DNA of 64,000 nt from Cerioporus squamosus (GCA_022592435.1 JABYQS010000010.1:62001-126000), one strand, 5' to 3'. Counted from the first letter of the stretch, positions 1 to 13,162 are shown. Translations and numbers: made by a program. Notes: generated by a model from the letters alone, not told the origin.

Positions 1-935
1 ACGTGTCGGTGAGCAGTCGAACCCTACCACCACACTCAATGTATGTACATGTCTTGTAGTCAACTGCGATATACTCGTCGTTCGTGCTGCGCCCTGCGAC
101 ATCGTTTAGCATGTTTATTGGCGTGTTCGGACCGAATTAAGCACCAATAGTAGGCTTGTAACGAAAAGTTTATATCGCATTACTTCCGAAACAGTTTCCA
201 TGTTTGTAATTAGGTGCCACAGGGTTAGGGTTAGGAACGCGTAGCGACAAAAAGTAATGGCCTGCCCAGCCCGAGGGCCGAAGCAGGACAGGGAAATATT
301 GAGACGGTGCACGAGCCGAAGCCCGTACAAACCGCGAGGTCCCCCTGAGGACAAGGTCGCCGTGCTATGAGAGGACCCCACGGCCCACGACCCCTGGTAC
401 GTGAAGGGGGCCGTGCCATCAAGGTAAGTATGAGTTGCATCGGTGTCCGAGCGCGGGTACTTATCCCGCTCTCTCTGCGCACGGACCACCTCCTTGTTTG
501 CCCCTATTTGTATGGCTCAATGGGGTCAGTCGGTAGCCCGATCTGGAAAGCTCGGCGGGTATGTATGTAACAAGCGGCTACATGCGCTGTGGTTGGTTGT
601 CTTGTCCTCTGCAGTCTGACATACCGCCGTCCGAATGAATAGAGTGCTAGGTGATTCCGACGAACTCTGTTTCATGACGAGTAAACCAAAAAGCTCATGT
701 ATGCAAGTAGTAGCGTCTCTGAGTCTGTATCGCCAAAGTCGATTCCGAACCAAAGGGATTGTGGCTAGGATGGTAGGTAAGTAAACGAGTGAGAAAAGAA
801 TGCAAAGCTATGGTATCGCTACAAGACACGTCGTTCGTGCATTAGTATGTGGTGTTTAATATCGTGTCGTCCGGGGTCTTCGTCCGTATCTCGCAATGGC
901 ATCCTCGCAAACTCTAGAGGTCGATAGGCAACACT
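1..935. other. Intergenic, no gene recognised
   Basis: I see no convincing coding region here. The open frames are short, overlap one another on both strands and show no family resemblance. The stretch lies downstream of the glycosidase gene, which is read leftwards and stops at 936, so part of it is probably that gene's 3' untranslated region. The only distinctive element is a short telomere-like motif at 222-235. Confidence 0.6.
222..235 (+). repeat. Telomere-like interstitial motif
   Basis: The sequence GGGTTAGGGTTAGG contains two TTAGGG units, the telomeric repeat of most filamentous fungi. Two units are too few to mark a chromosome end, and ordinary gene-rich DNA follows. It may be an interstitial remnant or a binding site for a Tbf1/Reb1-type factor, or simply chance. 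Confidence 0.4.
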
Positions 936-3332
936 TCACGACGCCTTGAAGAACATCGCAGTGCCCGCAAACACGCTGATCAGCGCAGCGATACCAGGCG
1001 CGACGTATGCAGCCATCGCGCTGCTCTCCGCGCCGTAGCTCGTACCACCGCGATGCGCGCGGTCCTTCCCGCTCTCGCCGTTCGAGGTCGCGAGCACGGA
1101 AGGGTCGATGGTGACGGTGTTCTTCGACTTCGTGATGACCGACGTCGAGAACGTCTCGACGGGATCGCCAGCTGCAGCGGCCTGGGCAGCATCCGAGAAG
1201 AAGACGAGCGCGGCGCCGGGTGCAGGGACCTTGATCTGGCACGCGTTGTTCGCCTGGTCGCACTGGATGGTCTGCACGGACTCTTGGCCCTGCCAACGGC
1301 CGTCGGACATGAAGCGACCACCGAGTGTCTGAACACAGGGACATATGGTCAGAGGGCTATGAGGTGTACAGGGTGATGAAGACTTACCTGTCCGGCCCAG
1401 GTGACGTTGTCCTTCTCCGACGTCGATGGCGCGAGAAGGTACTTGACCTTGACCGAGGCGGGGGCACCGTTAGACTCGCCGAAGCCGCTTCCGCCAACAT
1501 AAATAGTCGCAGTGTAATCGTTGGCGCCGCTCGAATCCGTCATGTAGTTGATCAGCGCCATGCGCGCGAACTGGCCATTCTCGTAGATGGCGTAACCCGG
1601 TGTGAGGTCGTTTCCGTCGTTAATCAGCAAGTCCTTGACCTGCGTCGTATTCGTCTTGCCCATCGCCTCCGCGAGGAAGACGGCGGAGTAGAAGATCGGG
1701 CCGGTCGTCCACTGGTGGATCGCCGACTCGTTCGTGGGCGCGGCGGTGAAGGGGTTGTACGACACATTCTGACCACCAAAGTGGAAGAGAGCGGTGGTGA
1801 AGTTACTGTGGGCCATCTGCAGCGCATAGTCCACACCCCACAGGGCAGACGTGAATGTGTCACTGATACCGGGGAAACCACCGCAAGACGCCGTGTTGGT
1901 CTCGAACATCATGAAGGGCTTGCCCCATTGCTGTGCGAGCGCCGTGGAGTTTAGGTACGGTGCGACGAGGTTCTGGCCAGACTTGTGGCTCAAATACTGC
2001 GGAAGGAGCTCGAGCGGATCCTTGGGCGGGTTGTTGGGGTCCGGGTAAATAACGGCGCAGTTGTCGCTCGGGTAACTGGAGGCAGTATGTGAGCAAGTTC
2101 CGCTAACACTTGGCTCCGGACACTTACTGTTCAACGGCCAGAGCCTGCAGATAGTCACTGTACGCCTCAACAAAGCCGGTGTCCCACACCTGTTCGGGTG
2201 TCCATCCGGAGGATGATACGCTGGGAGCAATGAGGTTGTTCTTCACCGACACCTGGCTGTCGGATGAATACGCCTGAGTCATGGCAGAGAACTCTTCGAA
2301 GAAGTTCTGGGGACCCCAATCCTCCGGACGATGACCGTGCCTATTCTCCTTGTCAAGGAAGGTCGTCGACAAGAGTAGAGTGAAACATACCTTGCATAAA
2401 GATCCGGTTCGTTGGCTGCTTGCAGTCCGAGGAGGTTGTCGCCCAGGATCGCCTCACCCTTCTCCGCGATCTGGAAACGCCAATTCGTGTCGTTGAACGG
2501 AATACCGAGGTACCACTTGACGTTCACCAGGCTGGAGACATTGCCCAGCATGTACAGCAGCTCCGGCGTAATAGCGATGATCGGGGTTCCGGTCTACCAG
2601 GGAAGTGGAACTGTCAATCTAAGTACGGTCTACTTGCTATGCTCGGAACGTACGGGGTTAGACGCATCCTCCTGGTTCTTCTCCAGGAACTTGCCGTCGG
2701 GGAGCTCATCGACCATGTAGGCCGTATCCTGCGTGTTACCACCGACACGGACATGCACCTCGCCCGCCTTCTCGGCAATAATGCTCATGAAATTCAAGAA
2801 TGGCACATGGAGGTTCGTTCTGAGGAAGCACACAAGACTATGCTCAGTACCAGACGTCCAAGAATAACTTTGCGAGCGTCGCACTCACGAACTCGTCCCG
2901 ACTGAAAAAGGGAAGTGCGCAGCAGCAATCAGCCTCGAGAACCGGGACGCACCATGTGGATCGGCACTTACTGAGCTGGTTTGCAACCGACATTTCTATC
3001 GAAAACCCGAAGAACGACCCCCTCTGCTTGACCGACAGTCCGGGGAGCAGCTGCGCATCCGACGGCACGCCAATCGAGAACTGGTTCGCGGGAGCTGGAC
3101 TCGGGATCGCTGGAGGAACCATATACACCGGATTATACGCCGCAAGTCCGGTATATTGCGGGGGTCCCGGCGTTGTCGCGAACGATGTCGTCGTCGAGAG
3201 CTGCACGGACGACGAGCCGGCGCCGAGGGGGGCTAGGGTGGTCTGTCCGGTAAGGCCATAGATTGTGACCTCGGCGCGCACAGAGGCGAAGAGACATGCA
3301 AGAGCGACAAGCGGAGCGTGCATGCTGGGCAT
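936..3332 (-). CDS. Glycoside hydrolase family 79 protein (beta-glucuronidase-like)
   Basis: Likely a secreted or surface-attached retaining glycosidase of the fungal GH79 type, acting on glucuronic-acid side chains of proteoglycans or plant-derived glycans. The first exon starts with a signal peptide (MHAPLVALACLFASVRA; the ATG at 3332 or the in-frame one at 3323 could be used). Then follow the family blocks FFGFSIEMSVANQL and VRVGGNTQDTA, the acid/base motif ANEPD near 2430, the probable nucleophile motif MMFETN near 1905, and a C-terminal beta-domain. At least five short introns interrupt it; one internal exon between 2887 and 2900 encodes only about four residues (RDEF). The C-terminus is a hydrophobic stretch (AAYVAPGIAALISVFAG) ending in a short polar tail. 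That suggests a GPI signal or membrane anchor, which not all GH79 enzymes have. Family call firm; substrate is inferred. Confidence 0.85.
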
Positions 3333-4000
3333 GCAGCTGAGGATGGTGCCCAGAGAGCGTAAGAGGACGACAAGATATTCAGAACGACGAAGGCGACGCG
3401 CGCCGGCCTCTGTTATGGACAGTCACAGAGTCCTGGGCAACCTGGGCGTCCCAGATTTTTTGTCTTGGCAGCACCCACGGCGTCGTCGATGACGCACACA
3501 GATAGCAAAGACAAGTGCTCACGCCATGAATATTGGAATTCAAGCTTCAAGAACGAAGCATTTGGTCTTCGTAACAACATGCCAGTGCGGCAACGAGGAC
3601 TTTGACATCTACGCAGGGTGCACAGACAGAAAAAACAGGTGTACAGACAAAATGATGTTCGTCACAAACTATGGCAAGCAGCGGTAGGATGCTCGCCACC
3701 CGCCTCAAACAAGGACAGGGTGATCTTCCACAGCAGATAGACCCCAGTCGAGACGTGTCCCGGAGGACTCTCGAAGGGGCGTAGGGCATGACCATGTGGT
3801 GTATACTGTGCCCGGGGACTTGCGCACGGCCTCTATATACCCTCAGCACAGGCGCCCATCAACGTGGCCGACGGCTAATCGAGATCGGCGACTCTCGTGG
3901 AGACGCCGAAGTAGCAGCGTCACCAGTGCATGTCGTTGTAGGTCCTTGTACTGACTGCACACACGCTGCTCCTCTTTCACCATCTGCGCACTACGGGATC
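3333..4000. other. Divergent promoter region between the GH79 gene and UFE1
   Basis: A 668-bp gap between two divergently transcribed genes, so it must hold both promoters. A TATA-like string (CTATATACC) lies near 3832-3840, about 165 bp upstream of the UFE1 start codon. No open frame here looks coding. Confidence 0.5.
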
Positions 4001-5389
4001 ATGGCTGTCAGCTCGCGAACATCCGAATTCCGTGAATATGTGCGGCAGAAGGAAGGGCAGGCACCGGACCCTAAACGTCGCAAGCTATCGAGACCTGCGA
4101 AGCGCTCTCCGGAGAGTGAGGGGCAGGAGCTCTTGAATAAGGAGTACGTCAAGGAGGCATACAACGTCGTGAGTAGACCTGCAGAGGTACCTACTAGCGA
4201 GTTGACGACATGCAACGGGTAGTACAACCACATAAGCACGCTCACGCGCATGCTTGCATCCGTACGGAAAGCATACCTGAATGTCGACGCTCGGAACCCG
4301 CCAATGATCCGCCATACGCCTCGGACAATAGACATTGCTGGAGGAGAACAGACATGGAGCGACATACGCAACCTCACAAACGAAGAGCGGGACCAGATAG
4401 ACCTGCAGGCCCGGGTCATCCTCTCGCGATGTAAAGACCGCGTCGCACAGCTCGAGGAGCTCGAGAAACGTACGTCCCCATCCCTCGGAGTCCTCTGAAC
4501 ACCAAGGAACACGCCGCCGCCCCCATCTCCTGCTTATGCCTCGTTCCGCGATTGACACCGCTTCGCCCTCCCAGGCCGAGCTGAACACACCGCCAGCCAA
4601 CAAAACCCGCTCACCCGCCTCCTCCCCGCCCGCCTCCGTCAAGACGACTCGACCGCCACCTCCGACTTCGTCGCGGCCCACCATGCCTCCATCACCTGGT
4701 ACCTCTCTCGCCGCCTCACCGAGGCCAGCCAGCTCCTGCGCGACATGCAAGAGGAGCGCATGAAGCGGCAGCTCGAGCGCACACGCACCCTAGGCTCCGG
4801 AGCCGCGCGCGAAGCCGCCTTCCTCACGCCGTCCCCGCATCTGAACCCCGCCAACCTCACACCGCCGTCCCCAGCAGACTCGTCCGCCAGCGGAAGCTGG
4901 CTGGGCGGCGCGTCGAACCTCGCGTCGAGCTTTGCTGCGAGCATCGGTTCGTCTGCCGCATTTGATCCATCACATTCTGCCTCCACGATCAGGCCGGGCG
5001 CAATGAGCGCGTCGACGACGATGCGGGACGACTGGATGTCGGAGACAGACGAGGAGGAGCTGGAGTTGAGCGCCTCGCAGATCCAACAGTTCGAGGAGGA
5101 GAATGCCAACATACTGCAGAATGTACAGGACACGCTCGCGTCCGTGCAGCAGGCGGAGGCGCGGCTCATGGAGATCAGTGCGCTGCAGATGGAGCTCGTT
5201 GCCCATCTCACGAAGCAGACAGAGCAGACAGAGCAGCTGTACGAAGACGCCATCGCGACGGCAGCGACAGTCGAGAAGGGGAACGAGCAGCTGAAGGAAG
5301 CGAGGCGCAGGGCGCGGGACGGACGCAAGTGGATCCTGTTGTTCCTCATCGGTGCCAGCCTGTCGCTGTTGTTCTTGCATTACTACTAG
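4001..5389 (+). CDS. Syntaxin-18 / Ufe1-type t-SNARE
   Basis: ER-resident Qa-SNARE that receives Golgi-derived COPI vesicles and supports ER membrane fusion. Three exons read cleanly: 4001-4168, 4223-4469 and 4575-5389, giving about 409 residues. The N-terminal part matches the syntaxin-18 N-terminal domain (YVKEAYNVYNHISTLTRML). A middle helix follows with AAHHASITWYLSRRLTEAS and QEERMKRQLERTRTLGS, typical of this family. The SNARE helix spans roughly residues 315-380; the Q in LTKQTEQ is the probable zero-layer glutamine. A single C-terminal anchor (WILLFLIGASLSLLFLHYY) ends the protein at the membrane, as expected for a tail-anchored SNARE. The start at 4001 is the first ATG in frame with the conserved N-terminus. 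Confidence 0.88.
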
Positions 5390-5579
5390 GCTCCATGTTC
5401 TGTCACATTGCTATCGATCCTTGCTGGTGTCTATGTATGGTCGTAGAATTATATCCCGGTGCTATCATATGCCTTCTATCGGACAGACCCTCCTAAGACG
5501 ATTGTTCACGCCATTACTTCCAAACTGTAGATCCCATACCCAGACCCCGTGTATCATAATGTTACAAATGTAATGGATC

Positions 5580-6841
5580 TCAAGCGGACGATACGTCGTA
5601 CCTTGCTCTGGATGCGCTGTGGTGGCCAAGCAGGGGTGCCCCTTCTTCGGCCTCTTCGATAGCCTCTGCAGCGAGTTCGTCTATCTCAGGAGGCACACCT
5701 TGCAAATGCAGGATCTCCTTCTTCATCAGACGATATATTATCCTGTGGAATGTCAAATTCAGACGCTGCGGTGGGATTAGTAGAACAAGCAAACCTCACC
5801 AGCTTGCGACGGCAGCGATCAGGACACCACCGACCGAGATCGATATGTTCAATATCTTGGTCGCTATGGCACAAGCAGCTATAAGTTGAACAGACTGCGC
5901 AAACGGCGAGCGACTCACTTGTGTCCATGTGCGACCTCTGCTCTCCATCAGAGAGGGAAGCGAGCCGAGAGCCTACAAAGACGAAGATGGCAATCTTCGG
6001 GAAGACGACAAAGGTCGCCAGGAAGAACTGCCAGAGCGCAACGGACTGGATAGACTGTAGACCACGGAGTTGAGGTAAGCGGCGGAAGCCAGACAGGTAT
6101 TGAATGACGTACTGCGAAGAGAGCGTTGGAGTATACCCATGGCGGGAAAGGCGAGGCTCGGATAAGCATAATGAGTGGTAGACCCTTCGCAGCCTACATT
6201 ACGCGATGCATCAGGGTTTGCGCTGCAGGTGCGCAGGAGGGCATGAGACATACGATGACGGTCTCCAGCGCTTGCCACTTCTCGCTCGATTGCGACCACT
6301 TCCGGAGCCTCCTGCTGAAAAGGAGGCGGAGCACGACGAACGTGAACGCAGAGCCAAATAGCGACCCGCCAGCCGCAATGGGGAAACCCTTCATGCCATA
6401 CGCGTAGCCGCAGAGCGTAATCAAGGTGGTATGCCCGATGGCGGGCGGGAAGGAGACGACAACTGGTATTATACATCATGCATCAGCTCCAGTCGAACAA
6501 CGCCACAAAACAACTCACAGAATAACGAGGTCAGGATGAGCCAACCATACGGGTAGTGGCTAATCTTCTGTGCGAAGTTGTACAGAGTCTGGCCTATCCG
6601 GTCGGGGCCAACTATAATGAAGAAGCTCCCCAAGGCGATGTACAGGCATATCGTGCCCCAGACAAATAACTACGCCAGGTATTGAAGCTCTGTGAGCTTC
6701 ACGGAGCGGGGCGATCGGCAGAAGAGAACGCACTTTAGAGTAGATATCCAGGTTCCTGTACCGCTCCAGCGCGCCTCCGCCGTACTTCTTCATCTTGACT
6801 ACCAGCAACCGCGGCAAGCTCTGTGTGCCGTCTGCAGCCAT
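5580..6841 (-). CDS. Tvp38/TMEM64-family Golgi membrane protein
   Basis: Multi-spanning membrane protein of the SNARE-associated (VTT) family, which in yeast resides in Tvp23-type Golgi vesicles; animal relatives (VMP1, TMEM41B) are lipid scramblases. Pieces from several exons read in order: an N-terminal amphipathic segment (ALERYRNLDIYSK), hydrophobic helices (LFVWGTICLYIALGSFFII), the family core GYAYGMKGFPIAAGGSLFGS followed by RLLFSRRLRKW, then RASPFPPWVYSNALFAS, and a last helix ahead of an acidic cytosolic tail (EIDELAAEAIEEAEEGAPLLG). The tail carries a dileucine-like APLLG, which could aid Golgi sorting. At least six introns. The start at 6841 is the first ATG in frame. The gene is divergent from the acyltransferase gene at 7281. 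Confidence 0.8.
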
Positions 6842-7280
6842 CCCAGGTAGTGCTTAACGAGTAGGACGAGCGTGTCCCGAGATTAAGACCTCGTGTTGAA
6901 GAGGCCGGGGGGACGTAGGACGGGGCGAGAGATGGTGGTGAGACTGACGAATACGTATGAGATCGGCGCCGGCACCCGAGCTCGGGTTGCTTCCGCAGCC
7001 CACTGCACCGCTGCGCTTGTACGATGGTACGACTCGGACGGAGGAGTACTCGAATTTAACGAACTAGATATTCCTGCTGCGTCTTGAGGTGTCGAAACGA
7101 CTGTGGGGACAGAAAGAGAAGCGCAACGGTTACTCCGGCTCGGGGAGGTGCTCTCGCCAGTGGCAGAAGGTGGCAGATCGCAGATCGGGAGGGATAGACG
7201 CTTATACGCGACGCGTTCCGTGACGCCGACGGTGAACGCGAGGCTCCCGCCCTTTACACTGACAGCAACGCTCACTCGAC
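6842..7280. promoter_or_regulatory. Shared divergent promoter of TVP38 and LOA1
   Basis: A 439-bp gap between the start codons of two membrane-lipid or Golgi related genes read in opposite directions. A 130-codon open frame on the minus strand (6883-7275) has no recognisable domain and ends before the TVP38 ATG; I treat it as chance, or at most an upstream ORF. Confidence 0.5.
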
Positions 7281-8750
7281 ATGGAGAAGTTCTCCGCGTT
7301 CAGGGTATGCGCGCACATCGTGTACTCCAGACATATGCTCACGAATCCCGCAGGACCCTGGCACGGGCATCCAGGTTCGCCCGCCAGCTTTGCATCGGTG
7401 GCGCATGCTGACCTGTACCCGCGCATACGACAGCCATTCCTGAGGCCAATCCCTCCATCTGGCGGCGAAGTCCTTGCGAATCTCCTCTCGCCATTAGGCT
7501 ATGCGCTGGGTGTGATCAAGGCAGCCGTCGTGCTGGCACTGGCACTCGTATACTCTGTCCTCGTGCATGGTGTATGCCTCATCCTCGTGAGTGTTCCCGG
7601 TGGTTCAACAGTGACGTGCAATTCCCTCACAGCACCAGAGACCAGTCTCCAATACCGCCAATACATAGAGCTGTCACACACCTCTTCACCGCGCTCCTTT
7701 CGCGACTTGCACTGCTCCTCGTCGGGCTGTACTGGATACCGGTGGATGTCGTGGCGAGGAAACGAGGGTGAGCGAGCCTTTACTACGGACTCGCGACCCA
7801 ACTAACGCTCTCTGCCCAGTCGTATTGGACCCAGAAACGAAGCCTGGACACCCCGCGCAGGAGACCTCATCGTTTCCAACTGGGCATCCTGGGTAGAGAT
7901 CCTCTGGCTCGCATTCCGGTACGCCCTTCCCCTACCTCTGCTCCTCCACACGTCCTCAACCTGCGCCTAGTTTCAATCCCATCTTCGTGCTCCCCGTATG
8001 CGAGACGCTCGACCTTTCGTCCCCAACCGAGAAATCAGTCCCCATCGCCCGCACGCCTGGCCGTCGTACGGGCACCGGCTCCGCTGCGATCTCATCTCCT
8101 GCAGCGAGGAACCCCACCCAGCGTGTGCCCATCGTCGGCTTCAGACGCGTCAACTTGCTCTCCATGATCGCCTCTACCGGACACCTCCCGCTCATCGCCG
8201 GTTTGACGTCGGCGAAGCCGGAGACGCTTGAAGAGATCAGGAGCAGTGCGGACAGGCCGGTCGTGGTGTTTCCGGAGTGCACCACGAGCAACGGGCGGGC
8301 CCTGCTCAGGTTCGCCGAGGTGTTCCGTGGCGTGAAGGTGCCTGTCATGAAGTACAAGGTTTTCGTTATGTGTGTTCGGTATGTGCCACCGTTAGAGTCC
8401 TTGAACGACTTACTGACTGCTACTTATTATGCAGATACGACCCTCCAACTGTCTTTGCACCTACGCTTTCCCACTCGATCCCGTCCAAAATTCTTAACCC
8501 ATTACCTCATGTCTTCAGAGTGGCAAGTTCTCTCGCACCTCTCACGCTGTCCATCCGCTTGCTGTCCCCCTCGGAATCGCCTAGCTCAGGTTCATTCCTC
8601 TTGAGTGAGTTCCTAACGGGCGGAACGTACCCAGACGAGCTCTCTGAATGCTGCGCTGCTCTCATGGCACAAATTGGTCGGGTCAAGCGGGTCGGTATGG
8701 GATGGGAAGACAAGGCAGCGTTCCTCAATCTGTACAAGGGCAAAAAGTAG
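7281..8750 (+). CDS. Lysophosphatidic acid acyltransferase of the Loa1/Vps66 type
   Basis: Membrane-bound PlsC-superfamily enzyme, expected to acylate lysophosphatidate in ER and lipid-droplet membranes and so feed phospholipid and triacylglycerol synthesis. The first exon encodes only MEKFSAFR. A 21-nt exon (7354-7374, DPGTGIQ) follows, then PFLRPIPPSGGEVLANLL from 7434, which joins in frame. Two hydrophobic helices (AAVVLALALVYSVLVHGVCLIL and ALLSRLALLLVGLYW) precede the catalytic domain. Box I reads SNWASWVEILW instead of the usual NHxxxxD, while box III is well kept (VVFPECTTSNGRALL). The C-terminal part (GMGWEDKAAFLNLYKGKK) matches fungal members. Loa1-type enzymes are known to have an altered box I, so the missing histidine supports this subfamily rather than decay. 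Confidence 0.8.
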
Positions 8751-8867
8751 ACCACAATATTCTATGGGTTGATAGAGAACAACTCCAACTTGTCGAGGAT
8801 ACAACTTCGTGGCAGGTTTCCTCCATCGGTCGCCTCCGGTATCGAAGACGGTTCCACAACTCGTCGA

Positions 8868-10746
8868 CTACCCCCAATGAAACGGGACGAGGTGTGGCGG
8901 TGTCTGCTCGGGCTTGGGAGGTAAGGATATAGGTGGTCGGAGGCTGCTACTGGGGGGCGAGACTGTAGCAGTTGTATCAGACTCTAGCTTGAGGACAAGC
9001 ACGGGAGTGTCGGACTCGGGTAAGGGGTTGAGCAACGGGGGGGCAGGCTCGGGTCCAGGAAGTAAGGTGCGGGCCGGCGTGGGCCCAGGAACCAGTAGAG
9101 GCGTAATGGGCTCTGACCTTGCAATTAGGAGCGGAGTGGTGGGCGAAGCTGGGTCCAGCCCAGGAACGAGGATGGGCGAAGGAGGGTCCTGCCGAGGGAT
9201 GAGCATAGGCGAAGCGGGGTCTCGCCTAGGGACAAGCATAGGCGTCGCAGACTCGTGCCTAGGAAGGAAGAGAGGCATATCTGGATGGGGTTCGCGCCTT
9301 GGCAGGAGTAGAGGCTCAGAACTTTGCTCGACAACGCGCGCTCGGCCGCGGTATGGTTCGTAGTAGTGGTCGTAGTGCTCCCTATAATCGGCCCAAGATG
9401 ATGCATCGGCGGGATAGGCTCTCCCGTCTGCGTAGTAGTCCTCATACCGGTAGCAGTGGCGATTGTAAGACCCGTCTTCGTAATATGAGCTGCAGTAGGG
9501 GCGGTCTCTCCAATCCCCGTCAGAGCGTGAGGGATTCTGCTGCTGTGAACCCGGTTGGTGGCTCCGATGTTTGGGCTGGCCGATCGACTTGGCAGAGCTT
9601 CGACGAGAAGGGGAACGCGAACGTTCATCGCGCCTCCGTTCCCATCTACCAGTGCCCGTAGGGTACTGGCGGGCGGATATCAGCACAGACCGTGATTATG
9701 CCGATCGAACTCACATGTCTCTTCAGCCGCACGACATGTCCCAAAAGTTCCCGCCCATCAAGCTCTCTCGCTGCGCGGTCAGCATCCTCTTCACGGGTAT
9801 AGTTTAGGAAGCTGCAAGATAGTGTCAGACGTAGCGCTGTATATCAGTGTAGCTGTTGAACTGTTACCCTTGAGTGCGTGTATCTCGGTTGATATCACAA
9901 TACGCAACGTCACCGCCCACGGCGCGGCCGAAGTCCTTCAGCTCCTGTGGATTCTGTGAGGTGCGCCGGGGCACATACTCGATGAACATACTGACCTGCC
10001 AACAAGTGCGCGGGTTCAGCCCCTTCACGCAGACTGCATACTTCATCTTCTTGTTCCCATCGGCAGCTGGCGACTCTCCTTCCCTAAGGTGAGTTAGCAC
10101 ATGAAGCGTGAGGGAGACTGGCGACGCAACTGTATGTGGGTAGTTCTAGATGCACTGTCACCTCGGGTATGACGGTCAGGTCGAGCAAGCTGCACGGAGA
10201 CATCTTTCGATCGAGTTGTATGTCCCAACGCCCGAGATCAACATGGCACGGCGTCTCACCTTCTCCAAGGAACTGCCGAGTTGAGAAGGTACGGACTACG
10301 TCCTGGGCGGTGGTCGGAGAATGCTCATGTTCGCCAAGCGAGTGAAACCTACTTGTGCATCCTGGGAGGGGTGCTGAGAGTGGCCCGCAATGCACGAATT
10401 ATTGAGAGTACATACCTTCTCTGATTCGAACTGAACGAAGCCGAAACCTTGATAGCGCATATATGGAGCGTATGTTACAGAGGCCGATAAACTGGAAGTG
10501 AGACCCTACCTGGTCGCAGCTTGACCTCGCTGATACGTCCATATATGGAGAGGTACTGTGGGATGATGAGTTGGAAGACGGAGCATGGCCGACGAAAATT
10601 ACGCACCTTGTGGATCTCGCCTGCTGACACCGTGTCCGACAGCCCTTGTACAATGGGGTCAGCAGGTCAGCGCACACGGTCGCGCGCTGCTCACCGCCCA
10701 AGTAAACGCGAGCGCACTCCATCATCGACGTCGAGGTAGGAGTCAA
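8868..10746 (-). CDS. SR-like splicing factor with two RRM domains
   Basis: Nuclear pre-mRNA-binding protein resembling fission yeast Srp2 and other SR proteins. Many small exons assemble a first RRM (ARVYLGGLSDTVSAGEIHK, YLSIYGRISEVKLRPGFGF, DVVRTFSTRQFLGEDVSVQL) and a second, pseudo-RRM (KYAVCVKGLNPRTCWQELKD, FGRAVGGDVAYCDINRD, LNYTREEDADRAARELDGRE). A short RS segment (RRRDERSRSPSRRSSAKS) follows, then a long tail rich in Tyr, Arg and Pro. In place of an extended RS domain, the C-terminal 130 residues are degenerate tandem repeats of about 11 residues around PRxDPxSPMLV, which is unusual for the family. Start: ATG at 10746 or 10725 (MMECARVYLGG); the RRM begins immediately after either. 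Confidence 0.8.
8980..9320 (-). repeat. Degenerate 11-residue coding repeats in the SR-like protein
   Basis: At least eight consecutive units of about 33 nt encode variants of LVPRRDPASPM (for example LFLPRHESATPM, LIPRQDPPSPI, LLVPGPTPARTL). The period varies from 10 to 13 residues, so this is an old, drifting tandem array rather than a fresh expansion. The pattern of paired Arg and Ser/Thr-Pro could be a phosphorylation-rich disordered tail. Confidence 0.65.
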
Positions 10747-11058
10747 GAGGGAAAGGGAGTGAGAGGGAGCGAGGAAACGCTGCTCGCGGATATTTCAGTG
10801 CAGCGACGGCGGGCTCCTTCACGCGCCGCACGGGTCTCGGCATGTCGATCCTCTTCGCGAAGACACACTTCACATAGCTTCTGCCACGGATGCACAGACA
10901 GAAAAGGCGATATGCATTCCAGAAACGGCAGGAAATAGAGCAGCTCTAGACTCTAGGACCTTCTAGGACACATCGCTCCTCCTCTATCCAACATAGTGCA
11001 GCGACTGTCCCCGGGACTCGATCGATGTGTTGCGACTAACCTCTATGACGTCTCTTCA
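10747..11058. other. Intergenic between two leftward genes
   Basis: About 310 bp separate the start of the SR-like gene from the stop codon of the PLP-enzyme gene. It must contain the promoter of the former and the 3' end of the latter. No further structure is visible to me. Confidence 0.5.
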
Positions 11059-12783
<1,725 letters not shown>

Positions 12784-12898
12784 CTCGTTAGGTTGTCGGA
12801 AGCAGCACTGTTGGACGTGTCAAGGTTGGGACAGCGAAGCAGCAGACTCGTGTTCTCGCGGGTTTCGGGCGGTTTTGGCCGGGATACTTGTCAGCTGC

Positions 12899-12913
12899 GG
12901 TTCTGTCATTCTT
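12899..12913 (+). repeat. Target-site duplication of LINE-A, left copy
   Basis: GGTTCTGTCATTCTT lies directly against the element's poly(A) tail, which appears as a T-run on the plus strand. The identical 15 bases recur at 25725-25739. The last two T residues could belong to the tail, so the certain length is 13-15 bp. Confidence 0.88.
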
Positions 12914-13162
12914 TTTTTTTTTTTTTTTTTGGTGGAGCGTGTTTGCCTTGAGTCGCAATGGTCCCCATGGGGGCTTGTCATGCAACTCGTGGAGACGAGT
13001 GTCAACCAGGCACGCTAGGCGGTCTGTCCGAGGAGAGAAACCTTGGATGGATCGCACAATAAATATTTACACCGCGAGGAAATGCTATTACGCACGAAGT
13101 GTGGGACTCAAGCTCAGCATGAATCATTTGCGGGATGCCGCGCAGGCCAACATCCCACATCA
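12914..13162 (-). promoter_or_regulatory. LINE-A 3' untranslated region, conserved hairpin and poly(A)
   Basis: Downstream of ORF2 the transcript holds blocks that also occur in LINE-B: CCGCGAGGAAATGC, TGTGGGACTC and GGGGCTTGTCATGCA (plus-strand wording). A stem around CCCCATGGGG at 12962-12973 is preserved in LINE-B as CCCCATAGGGG. Both elements end in the same GGTGGAGCG motif directly against the T-run. This kind of conserved 3' end is what a LINE reverse transcriptase could recognise to start target-primed synthesis; the role is inferred. Confidence 0.65.

Noticed and set aside
222..235. Possible chromosome end
   Set aside because: Only two TTAGGG units, and ordinary genes follow; no subtelomeric array is present.
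6883..7275. 130-codon minus-strand frame upstream of TVP38
   Set aside because: It ends before the TVP38 start, shows only low-complexity Ser/Thr/Pro sequence and fits the divergent promoter region; at most an upstream ORF.
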